DNA of 64,000 nt from Culex pipiens pallens (Eukaryota > Arthropoda > Insecta > Diptera > Culicidae). Shown here one piece after another: positions 46,966 through 57,815 of the stretch (position 1 is its first letter; every line of letters begins with the position of its first letter). The DNA is taken from positions 39,594,747 to 39,658,746 of the forward strand of contig NC_068939.1 of the NCBI RefSeq assembly GCF_016801865.2, written 5' to 3'. The position numbers and the translations under genes are program-made. The notes below the pieces were generated by a model, which saw only the letters and a list, made by a program, of their open reading frames with translations, was not told the origin of the DNA and made no database searches.

Positions 46966-48299
46966 GCCTGTAAGTACTTTCCGTGAAAAGAGTCAAATCC
47001 GTCACATCAATGACGTCTCTGTATTACCATTTTACCGTTCAATATTGGCACAAAAATGGTACCGTTTCCCACGGTCCAGCACCATTCAACGCATTTCCAA
47101 ACAATTATGATGCGGTTTAAAAGTGTTACACAATTAAGTACACACAATTTTCTCTCCCCTTCTCTCTCTCACACACACCATTCATGCATTTCTCAACCCG
47201 AACCAAAACGATTGTCACTTGACACATATTTACATGGCGTGTTTTCTTACTTCTTCTGTACTCTTCGTCTCGTCGATTTACATTTCCCATGTCCCCAAAA
47301 GTCAAAATAAATGCTTTCTTCCACCTTCGTTGCCCCCCTCCTGCGATGCTGCTGCACGGCGAAACAAAGTTACGTTAAGTTGGGTAAAAAATACTATCTC
47401 AAAACCGCAATTTCAATTTCTCATGGTGGCGCGCAAAACCGCAAAGCGGTGGCGCGTCTACGAATTCCGTTACGTCAAAATTTCACTTTTCTCTGCGCGC
47501 GCACTCCCTTTAAAAAAAATGTGTTCACAGATAATAAAGTAATTAATCGCACCTTCTCGGGCACGCACTTTTTCCCAACCAGCGCACAACTCTCCTCAAA
47601 GAGTGAGGAAATTAAAATCGCATTAATCATAATATTTGCGTTATCAAAGAGTGTGGTGCCAGCAGTTTTGTTATATATTTTCCCTGCTTGCGACTCAGTG
47701 AGACGACAGGTACACAACACGAAACGCTCAACTCAACTCAACCGTACTTTATGGCATACGGGTGCAATTCGGTTTGCGTTCAGTTGTTATGACTAAACTC
47801 TCGCACACGGTATCACACGACTTTGGTAGCAGCAGCAGCTAGGGTGCAATAAAACTTGCAAAGTGTTTTACATTCAATTAGTGTTAATATTTTATGCTCC
47901 ACCGCCAATGCCGGCAATTGTTGACTGGAAAAAATATGTGAATATGACCTAGTTTGTCAAATTTCAACGAATAAAGAGCTGACTTGAGTTAATTCAAATT
48001 AAAAGTACAAATTTTCAAACCGAAAATTCCACCTTTAGCCCCCGGGGCCCACAAATTCCAAATATCGTGACCAGTAGCTCTTGCTGAAGTTTTTGCTTGT
48101 AATTTTGTTCAAGTTGCATGCAATGACGAGTGTTTCCGCTTCGAAAAAGGGCAATTATTTTGCCCAATTGGGGCTTGGCGTTGCCGGGCAAGGCCGGCCG
48201 TACGCCCCGAAACCATCAAAAACAATTACCGATGAAAGGTGGTGAAGTTAGGGTAGAGAGACATTTATTTGGTTCTTCTAGAAAATAATTAAAAAATAG

Positions 48300-50770
48300 C
48301 TCAGCATTTACTTCGCTACCAATTTAACCTTGGTCACTACCAAAGTTTGGTAGCGACTTTTAATCGTATTCAGCGTCTTGAAGTGATAACAATATTCCTC
48401 GGTTTTTTGGTTTGCTACCAATACTCTAGAAACTCATCCTTGTTTGTTACCAACGTTTGGTAACCACTCTTAGTAACCAACAGTAAATTATTTGGAGTCG
48501 CTTCGAGGTTTCGAAATCGCTACCAATAATTCAACGGTCATTCCAGTTCACTACCATCACTTTTTAAATTTATCTTTGCCCGTTACCAACGTCTGGTAGC
48601 CATCCTGAGTACTCAACAGTAAATGATTTTGAATCGCTACGGAGCTCCTGAATCGCTATCAATAGTAGCAGGGATCTCTGTCTCGTTACCAATGCTCTAA
48701 AAATTCATCCTCGTCCGTTACCAAAGTTTGGAAGCAGTTCTGAGTCGCTAACAGAAAAGGATTTTAAATCGGAATGAGGATCCAAAACCGACATCCACAA
48801 TCTTTTCACTTTACTACCACTACTCTGAAAATTAATCTGCTCGTTACCACCATTTGGTAGCCTATGTAACTAACTGTAAATTATGTTGAGTTACTACTAG
48901 CTGAATCGGTAACAATAATGATCTCGACTTCTGAAAATATTCCTTGTCAGTTACCAAAGTTTGTTAGCAATTAATAATTTTCCGTTTCCAAAGTTTGGTA
49001 GCCACCCCGAGTCACTCACAGGATAGGATCTTGAGCAACTGTGAGGTTCCTAATTCCTTCTTCTTGTTCGCTACCAATGTTCTAACAATTCACGGTTGAC
49101 TGTAGAGACAAACAATCAAGAGCATTGGTAGCAAACATGTGCAGTCCCTTCATATGCTACCAATGTTTTAGAAATTAATTCTTGGTCATTACCAAAGTTT
49201 GGCCTTTGACTTAGTTTGCTACCAATGCTCTAGAAATTGATTCAGTGAAATTCAATTAGTGACTCAGAGCGGGTACCAAACTTTAGTATCAAACAAGAAT
49301 TTATTTCTAAAGCATTGGTAGCAAACCAGACTACCAAACTTTGGTAATAGCTTGAAACTTTGGTAATATCCTGATTTGCTAGCAATTTTTCATCTTGCCC
49401 CGTTGGTTCCTTCTAGGAATGAATTTTCGATCGTTACCAAAGTTTGGTAGCCGCTCTGAATCACTAACAGTAAAGGATCTTGAGGCCCTGAGAGGTTTTC
49501 AAATCGCTGTCAATAGTTGCACAGCAAAGCAACAATTAACCATAATAAAGTGCTTGCGACTCAGAGTGACTACCAAACTTTGGTAACGACCAAGAATTAA
49601 TTTCTAGACTATTGGTAGCAAATCAGGCTATTGCCAAAGTTTCAGGCTATTACCAAAGTTTGGTAGCCTGGTTTGCTACCAATGCTCTAGAAATTAATTC
49701 TTGGTTGGTACTGAAGTTTGGTACCCGCTCTGAGTCATTGACGGTAAAGGCTCATGAGGCCCTGCGAGGTTTCCGAATTGCTGTCAACAATTGCACAACA
49801 TAGCAACAATGAACAATAATTTAGTGGTAGCGACTCAGAGCATTGGTAGCAAATAAGGCTACCAAACTTTGGTAATACCAAAAATGAATTTCTCAAGCCC
49901 GCTTTAATGTCTAAAGCATTGGTAGCAAACGTGGGGACTGCACAGGTTTGCTACCAATGCTCTTAATTCTTTGTTTTTGTACCAAAGTTTGGTAGCCAGT
50001 CAGGGTCGCTATCACTGAATTATTGTTAATACTTACGAGTCACGGCCGACGGTTGGAAGCAACCCTGAGTTGCTAACAGAAGAATAACTTGACTGGCTAC
50101 AAGATTTCTGATCGGTTACCAATAGTTACACCAGAGCTCTGGAAATTCATCCATAACCGTTACCAACGTTTGGTAACCCATCTGGGTAATTAACATCAGG
50201 GGATTTTTAGTCCCTTCGTGGGGGACCGCTGCCAAGTTCTACGATTGTTTTGGTTCGCTACCAATAATCGGGGAATTCTTTCTTGTCCGTTACCAACAAT
50301 TTTTAAGCTACTCTGAGGCACTAATAGTTGATGGTGAGTTACGATCGTTCTGGTTTACTATTGAAGCATTAAAAAATCTCCTAGTTCGTTACCAATATTT
50401 GGGAGCAACCCTGAGTCGCTAACAGCAAAGTGTCTTGATACAATACAACCTTCCTGAATCGGACTTTTGGATCGCCACTTAAACTCTGGAAATTCATCCA
50501 TGCCTGTTACCAAAGTTTGGTAGCCATTCTAAGTCGCTTTTAATAAAGGATTTTGTGTCGCTTCGTAATTCTTCTTGACTTGCTACCAACAGTTTTACGA
50601 CGGTTTTGGGTCGCTACCCAAGCTCTGGAAATACAATCTGAAAAGAGTAAATATGAGATTCTCAACATTATTTTATTCGCTACCAAAAGTTACCAGTACT
50701 CTGTGATCCATTGTTGGAATATTCGATAGTCCGATTTTCTTAAGCCAGATATCTCCCTGAAATTGGAAAA
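48300..50770. repeat. 2.4-kb degenerate array of ACCAAAGTTTGGTAGC units
   Basis: Units combine GCTACCAATGCTCTAGAAAT with CGTTACCAAAGTTTGGTAGC and GAGTCGCTAACAGTAAAGGA at a spacing of very roughly 130-160 bp. Examples lie near 48337, 48986, 49435, 49651, 49978 and 50509. Some units are inverted (TACCAAACTTTGGTA near 49569 and 49858), giving local hairpins. Related single motifs continue at 51650-51930. Confidence 0.85.
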
Positions 50771-52613
50771 ATACTTACATAACCTCAATGTTACGAAAAC
50801 CATCCAATTCTGCCGGAAAACCCCTACCGAGCTCATCCAATTGTCAACCTCCACGATCCCAAGTCGTCACCAGCGGCGGTGACACCTTTCGGCGTTGGTC
50901 AATCGTGCCCCTCCTCATTAGTCGTCAGCCGGTACCATCAAACATCCAAGATTTCTTTTTTTTTCTATAATTACAACGAATGTCTCCACGCGCGCGGCCC
51001 GATTCGACAGGATGTGTCCGTCAGTATTGGAACTCCAAGCGGCATTTCGTCAACCAAAGTGAGATGTCCGTCCACTTCTACTGAGGATGGGGAACTCCCG
51101 ATTGATCGACTGATCTTAATGACAGCGTCACCCGCGGGTTTTGCGAGATACTCCAAATGCGACAACATTAACTGAGAAAAAACTTTGCGGGTGACCTCCG
51201 GGGGTCTCTTCTTGAAGTTTTTGGTTTTCGCTGCCACTCGGTTTGTTTGTTGGTTCATCACTCAACCGTGGCGATGACACGCCACCGCGCGGGATTGACG
51301 ATAGTCAATCATTCAATTTGGATTTTTCGGGGAAATTTGCCTCTAGTGCGCCGTAATTTGAGCCGCGGTGGAGAGAGGTTTATTTTTGGGGGACGAAATT
51401 GAGCAACACTTAGTCATGATTTGTCAACTTGAAGGTATCGGGAGATATCGGGGTTCGTACAAAGTTGGCAAACGATTGACAGGGACGGAGTGAGGAAGTT
51501 AGCAATACGTAATGTGCTTTGAAAGTTGGTAACGGAACCAGGGATTTAGTAGCATGTGATTAAGCATATTCATTTATCGTTCGAGAATAGCTGTTAAGCA
51601 GGCTTATCTTTGATAGATGGCAATTACAAAAAAGCGTTCAAATTATAAACTTTTTCGTTGGTAGCAGTTCACAAATACCTTGTTTGCATTGGTAACGACT
51701 TGAAACTCATGAAAATATTGGTATCAAACGTGGATTTTCGTGATTTTTTGAAATACTACACTCTTGGTAGCACTACATCGTGACGGCCATATTCATATCA
51801 CTACCAAGTCATCCAATCTCTTAAGAGTTGCTACAAGGATCTTGAAATTCCATTGAATTGCTACCAATATATTCATGGTAGCAAACATTGGTAGCGACAT
51901 GTGTAGCACATGCAATAATTGGTAGCTAATCAAGAATGCCACAAAGTTAAGCGTTATCTCGAATCTAATGTCTGAGAACAGTCACTCAAAGGTTCTTTAT
52001 CTCGAATCAATCTCATAACGGCATAACACAATCATTTCACCAAGCGTTTTACACAACAACAAAACTTTAAGAACCTGGAGCTTTTCCTGCACCTGCACCA
52101 ACACAAAAGCCCATGAAAAGTGGCAATTTTCCTTCGCTCTGCAAGCAGGGTTACCAGCTCCACCTGGGTGTGTTTTTTATATCCAATTTTACACACAAAT
52201 TATGCACTTGGGAACCTTGGAACCCGACAACTCGTACTCTGAATTAATTGTAGAGCGCCACGGCAGAGCCGATAAAGTCGAGCTGCGAGAGTCCGGGGCC
52301 AAAGGATAGGCTACAATAATTTTTCCGAGCACGCAATAAATTTAAATAAGTTTAATGCGCTGCCAATCGCAATTACGGCTGAAATGAGCGTTTGTGCAGT
52401 TTTTGTGTGCTTCCTTTTTCCAACAAGTGCAAGTGCAACGATTAAATCGTTGCTTTTTCGAAATATTTTTTTTCCTCTGAATTTGCGTTTTCCGCAATTT
52501 GTGATTGCTTTAAATTACGGCAAACACAATGCTGAAGGCCAGCATTAATACGTGTGAAATTAACGTGATTGGACCAATTTGTAATTGTTGTTTTCTTTCT
52601 TTTTTTTTTGCAG
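50771..52613. other. Single-copy end of the large intron
   Basis: GC-richer near 50.8-51.4 kb. Stray TTGGTAGC motifs occur at 51650-51930, then AT-rich DNA into the polypyrimidine tract of the 52613 acceptor. No other exon is supported. Confidence 0.45.
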
Positions 52614-52686
52614 CTCTACGAAATCAACGATGATCCCAAGCGGAAAGAGTTCCTCGACGATCTGTTTCTGTTTATGCAGAAAAGAG
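52614..52686 (+). CDS. retn: Dead ringer/retained ARID protein, start of ARID domain
   Basis: This 73-bp exon translates to LYEINDDPKRKEF, then LDDLFLFMQKR, plus the first base of a Gly codon. That is the N-terminal helix of the extended ARID DNA-binding domain as found in ARID3A/B and Drosophila Dead ringer (LYE-DPKRKEFLDDLF-FMQKRG is family-specific). The family comprises nuclear AT-rich DNA-binding transcription factors; the fly gene acts in embryonic patterning and neural development. The acceptor is TTTTTTTTGCAG|CTC and the donor AGAG|GTAAGT, both strong. Phase is 0 on entry and 1 on exit. The residue after DDLF is Leu, where I recall Ser or Ile in relatives. The next exon should begin with a completed Gly followed by TP-NR-PIMAK-like residues. 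I did not see it before 64 kb, so the following intron exceeds 11 kb. Confidence 0.9.
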
Positions 52687-54286
52687 GTAAGTTTTTTTTT
52701 AACTTGAAATAAGCGTTTATTTGAACCAGCTGATTACTTTTCAGTGATTAATGATTTGTTTGATTTCGATGTGATGACAAAACGAATTTTCGCCTTTTTT
52801 ACATTATCATTCCGTACACGTTCAATTATTTTTGCTAGCAATCACCCCTTCAGTTTTCTTCCCCTTGCAATTAGACCTCTTTAATGAGCAGAAAAAGAAG
52901 GGTGTTTTTGTTTTTATTACATTTAATTGATGGTTGCTTTATTGCTTGTTTTCGGGGATTCCGATATTGAATACTCGTTTTTTTTTGCCCTGTCCGGTAT
53001 CGTTTCACGCTTGTCTCGAGAAGCATTTTGATTTATGTTCACCGGTTTCTTGCTCATCTCCAATCCCTCACACAATAAAAACACATTTCCCGAATCGATT
53101 AATCAAAGCTGTGAGTGATCCTTGGTTCGCCAAGAAGAAACACACACAGGGTTGAGAACACCTCCTTCGATCCACGTGTTCAAGGGGAGGCAAAAGGAGA
53201 ACAAATTTAATCCTCTTTCGAAGGTGAAAATCTTGGATTTCAGTACCGAGTGGGACAGGGTTGCCAACTTTCAACAAAGCTGCGTGGAATCCACGCAGGA
53301 ATGTTGACAACCCTGGTTCGGCCGAAGCAGCTCCGTAATTTTATAAGTGACCATATCGCTTCCAGGAAGCCCTAATAAATAATTAGAAACCGAAGTCTAG
53401 TGGCGTGCAAGGTCTTCACCTTGGGCTTCGTGGCTTATCGTTGTTCTTCGATTGATGGATGTTCCGACGACGACGACGACCGGGCATTAGCATGTTCTCT
53501 TTCGGGGTGTCGTCTACGAATCGTGGTACCGATACCTGTGCACAGGTAGCCGGTACTTATTCACTCGATACGGGTATCTTTTTCGTACACTTCATGAAGA
53601 CGCTTGAATTATCGAGAAATGGCACGTATGCCGGAAAAAAAAGGTACACGGTAGAGGACGATTGCTATTTTCCATAAATTTTATTGTTTCATTGCAAACT
53701 TGGGCTGTGTTATCTTTGTGATGTCGTCAGCAAAGACCCGGACTACCTGTGCCTATTTACCTATACCAGGAGGATTGCGGGGACTGTAAAATAGCCCCAG
53801 ACGGGCGGCGATGATGAGTAAGGGATTTCCGGACTACGGTCGGAGGCTAGTCATAAAGTACGGCGATTATGGGCAAAACAAGCAACAAAGGATCGATGAT
53901 GTTGATGTAGTTGATGAGTTATTGCAGGGAGATTAATTATTAAAGATGAGTCATACTTTTGATTTCCATGATTCTCAGTGATGGATTCCTAATATTTGAA
54001 TAATTCTGAACATCATGATCGGCAGTGAAAAAAGAATTTTAATGAACCTTCACTGAGATTTTTTTTAGAAAGGTCACTTTCTATTTGGAAGTGAATATAA
54101 AAATGAATAAAAACTGTTACTACAAATAACAGAGAAAATCATGAAAATATCGTCATTGACTCATTGATGATATTTTGAGAATTTGGGAGAGATTTTCATC
54201 ATCGTGCTGCACCATGTCTTGCCTTCTGAGTGATTTTTTTTAGAAAATTGCTGGCCAGGATTTCCAAGTCCTGACGTTACATTGAT
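52687..54286 (+). other. retn: Intron, single-copy part
   Basis: Starts with a consensus donor GTAAGTTTTTTTTT. A CGACGACGACGAC run is at 53465. Composition is balanced and no exon or bounded repeat is seen. Confidence 0.5.
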
Positions 54287-54691
54287 CCCGAGCAGACGGA
54301 AGTAACTTGAGAATAACATTTTTTATAACAAGATTTGTTATTCGTCGTTATGTTTTTTTTTTGTTATTGGATTGCTATTGGAATAACAGATTGATAAGAT
54401 TTTTAGTTATTCTTCGAACAAATATTTGTTATTATTTTTTGTTATTTTAACAACTAATCCTATCATCCCAATAACAGTTGGAGTTATTCTTCCATAACAA
54501 AAAATGTTATTCCAAAGTTGTTTTGGCTTTCAACCAATATCGGACAAATAAAAAAAAATATGATAACATAACTGTTATTAAACTCTTATGCAAAAATTGA
54601 TTTTTCAAGAAGATTCCATAACACTTTCTGTTATTTTAACACTATTTGTTATTGAAATGACATGAATTTTATTATTACCGTTTGCCCGGGG
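54287..54691. mobile_element. 405-bp MITE rich in TAACA/TGTTA
   Basis: Ends CCCGAGCAGACGGAAGTAAC on the left and the inverse of CCCGGGCAAACGGTAATAA on the right. The interior repeats AATAACA/TGTTATT motifs in both orientations. The first bases (CCCGAGCA) match the left end of the 2.8-kb element at 12871, suggesting the same transposase family. Confidence 0.75.
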
Positions 54692-57496
54692 ATTCTCTTG
54701 ATTTCTAGTGGCATGACCCTCCGTAATTCAAGTTTACTATTGTTCCGGACAATTCTAGATTCATAGCTCTAGTTTGTAGACCTTGTTCCAGTTAATCCAG
54801 ATCCCACAAAGCTCATCACCGCTCAGTTATCAATCTTATACAAGCCCCATTTTGATATTGATCAAGTTCTAGGGAATACCTCCAAGTCCCTTCCCGCAAA
54901 AGATCAATCTCAACGGAAGTGGACCGAAGAAGCGAGAGTCTCAAGTAGACCATCCACTTGATTCAGCCCGTAAGGACCTCCCGCCAGGCGGAACATCTCG
55001 CCCGGTAACGGCCAGCCATTTATCAACGTGTAATTTGTCTTCAGCTCGCGAGCTGAAGAGCAACAGTTGGGCCAACACCTTTCAACGCGCTCTCGCGCAG
55101 CGATTCCGGAGTTTGGATATCAATCGATCGCTTTTCGGAAAAAGATGCCAGCTTTTGCACTCTTTGAAGTGTCCACACTGGGGGAAGGGGTGACGGGGAA
55201 TCCCGTTTGATCTTTACCCAAACCTCCATCATTTTATAGCCAACAGCTGGACGCAATTTGTCTTGTTGGTGCGCAACTTGCTTGAAGTTGGATCTGTAAC
55301 ACAATTTTTCCCCTACCGGGGATTTGTTTAATCCGGCGCAAACTTTCCTGGGAATTTTGGACGGCGGCGGCGTCACAATGTCTGGCTTAGTCCGGTTCTT
55401 CAAATTGGTTGTGGGGGGGATCCCCGCGTCAGGATGTTTACACGATGGCACGAGCGCGGCGGTACACGATTCACTAAAAATCAAACATTGATCAAACCTT
55501 TGCGCGAAGGGTGTGAACTGGATTTGAGACGACGGTGCTGTCTCTGTAGTGGGATTTTCCTCGACGGGTAAACAAATCGATTGTTCGGGATGGGGAGTGT
55601 GTGTTGAGTGATTCAAGTCGTCTTTGAAGATACTTTTTTTGGTACGTCATTCAATTACGAGATCTGAGATATTGGAGAAATTTGTAGACTCATCATTTCG
55701 AATCGACATTTCCGATATGGGTTTCAAGGTTTCATATTGCTGAGTAGTATCCTTATCGTTTCACAGTGTTGACAAGGGTTTTTTAGTTGGATTCTTGAAT
55801 GAAGACGGTCAAATTCACATTTCGAATAGTAATGAGAATTTGTTACTTGGGCATTTGGTGTTGGTTTTCTCAATATGATATTCTAAATTTTTTAAATTTC
55901 TTAAAAAAAAATAAGATGTGTTAAAGTATGATCTCAATAATCTTTCACCATCATGCTCCTCGAATAAAGAGATCCAACCAAATCAAGCAATTTATCAACT
56001 CGCGTTCGTGTATGCGATTCAACTTTTTTTTCCCTGAGGGACCCACCATGTCGAATGTCAGCCCTAATCTTCCTCCAAATGACGCTACATCGCCCCCACA
56101 CCGCTGGCTGGATTGCCGGCCAAATTCCACATTTCGTTTCGTTCGTAAAATGTGACAAATTCCATTAGAGCCAATGTTCCAGACCTTCTTGTTTTCGCTT
56201 TTTTTTTCGTTCATAATATTTCTGTGAGATATAGAAGTTCATTTATCGTTTTGTTGTCGCGTTTGACTTGTTCGCTTTTTTTTTCGCTTCTCCCTGCATT
56301 ATTTAAGAGGAAAAAAATGAAAAAGTGGGTGGATTTCCTTGATATCGCGATATAAATTATAGTCGGAACAATTTTGTGCTACATTTTTTGCCAGCGTGGA
56401 ATGGAATTCGTGTTCGCAGCTGGCCCTATCAATTATTCCATTAAATCCGCCCCAAATGAGGCACGTGTAGATTTTTTTCAGTGCAGCCACTTTTATCCAC
56501 CCTCGATGAATGATCCAAACCAGCGGGATCGGCTTCGGTTCCCATTTTTGATAGTCTTGGATAATTACGAAGAAGAAAAAAAGTGCAATCACTCGAGAGG
56601 TAAACACACCTCACCTCAGAACAAAAGTACCGACTTCAAAATATTTGTGGAAAACACGGATTTTTCCCCCCACCCAGAACACGTTTAACGACCCACTTGC
56701 GTGGGTGGCCAGGTGGTTCATCAGTGGCAGATCGTAATTCTCGTTCCTCTCTCGATCGTGAGTTTTCTCATCTTCCACGATCAAGCGTGTTATTTTTCAT
56801 TTCAATCAACCGCAGTGATCGGATTCTTCTGGGAACGTTGGATTTCGTTATAAATCACATTAAACGGCTATAAAAGATTGTTCTGGGGATTTTCTTGGGA
56901 AAGGCCGCCGTTTTACGATTAAGGGAGAATTTCAAGAGATGACTTGTTGCATTCACTGAAATTCTCGAGAAATACAAGGGAATTTTGGCGTGGAAAATCT
57001 TCTCGTTTCACAAATTGCGAGTTTATTTTCCACATCTTTAACGAATATTTTGAAGGCCCGCAGAATCAAACAAATAAATCCCCACTAACGACTCAAAAAG
57101 CGATGATTGAAGGATTTGGCTGCTAAAACAACCAAAAAAAACTAGAGAGCTCTACACTGTGAAACATTTTCTCCTCCTAAACTCTTTTGTTTACATATTA
57201 AATTTATTAGTTTCGGTCGAGCTCTTCGTGGTTTTTTGATGTACCGCCACACGGTGGCGATCTCCCGACCCGGGGCGATCCCAAATTTGTATTTTATAGC
57301 CCCAGGAATCTCGGAGCTAAATCAACACCCGAAAGTTGAATCCGAGTTTGTCTGTGTGTGTGGAAAAGTGTGAAATATGTGTGTGAATTTGGAAGAGTGT
57401 TTTGGTTGGATTCAGATTTCCTATAATTGGCTACTGATGAAAAGATCGTTTTTTTTTATTCTTTTGAATAAACTGTAATCTCACATTTCTTACATA
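54692..57496. other. Intron, mostly single-copy
   Basis: Balanced composition. The longest ORF of the whole window (191 codons, minus strand, 55041-55616) lies here. It is Pro/Ser-rich with no recognisable domain and no splice-site support, so I do not call it a gene. No repeats are delimited. Confidence 0.4.
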
Positions 57497-57815
57497 CACA
57501 GCAAACAAAGTAGTAATCCAGTTGCGTATAAAAGGCCTGGGTGTAAAATAAATATTGCATTATTTTATGCAGTTTAATGTGATTTTACACCCTGAAATAT
57601 GTATATACGTATATCCTTTCCATTCCTCATCGGTCTGATGGCCGAGTGGGCTAAGGCGCCAGTCCGTACTGCTGGTGCTGGGTTCGAATCCAGTCGGTTG
57701 CATTTTTTTTTGTGTTTACAATACTTGTACATGCAGCGTGTAATATTAAGTGTCTTATTTGACGAAGGTGATGTGCATGCTTTTGCATACGATTTTACCA
57801 TCGGATTTTGCTGTG
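57497..57815 (+). mobile_element. TIR element with tRNA-like core, copy 2
   Basis: A 319-bp element from CACAGCAAAC to TTTTGCTGTG, with TA on both sides (57495-57496; 57816-57817). It is homologous to 11261-11629. The core at 57632-57701 has box A TGGCCGAGTGGGC and a perfect box B GGTTCGAATCC. It also has a pairable anticodon-like stem CCAGT/GCTGG, but the variable region is too short and the acceptor arms do not pair. It is therefore tRNA-like and not a functional tRNA gene. It could be transcribed by Pol III. Confidence 0.8.

Larger units (their letters stand above)
44791..48290. other. Mostly single-copy intronic block
   Basis: Balanced composition. A CGTCGTCGTCGTCG run occurs near 45330. 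ORFs up to 161 codons (47311-47796, + strand) lack family resemblance. The only repeat noted is the pair listed next. Confidence 0.4.
23519..52613 (+). other. retn: 29.1-kb intron of the ARID gene
   Basis: It is bounded by GAG|GTACAG at 23519 and a strong acceptor at 52613 (a long T/C tract, then TTTGCAG). It contains many repeats, listed separately, and GC-richer single-copy blocks. Alternative first exons or enhancers may lie in it. I searched for another exon giving the usual residues before LYEI (EEQFKQ-like) and did not find one in the window, so the long-isoform upstream exons are probably outside it. Confidence 0.65.

Noticed and set aside
47311..47796. 161-codon + strand ORF
   Set aside because: No family resemblance. 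The start is not in a favourable context and no splice sites flank it.
55041..55616. 191-codon minus-strand ORF, the longest in the window
   Set aside because: Pro/Ser-rich with no known domain, no supporting splice or promoter signals, and within the intron of a + strand gene. Length alone is within chance for 64 kb of balanced DNA.
57632..57701. Possible functional tRNA gene
   Set aside because: Box A and B are good, but the acceptor arms do not pair, the variable region is too short and the anticodon-loop position 33 is C. It is embedded in a TIR element with a second copy.
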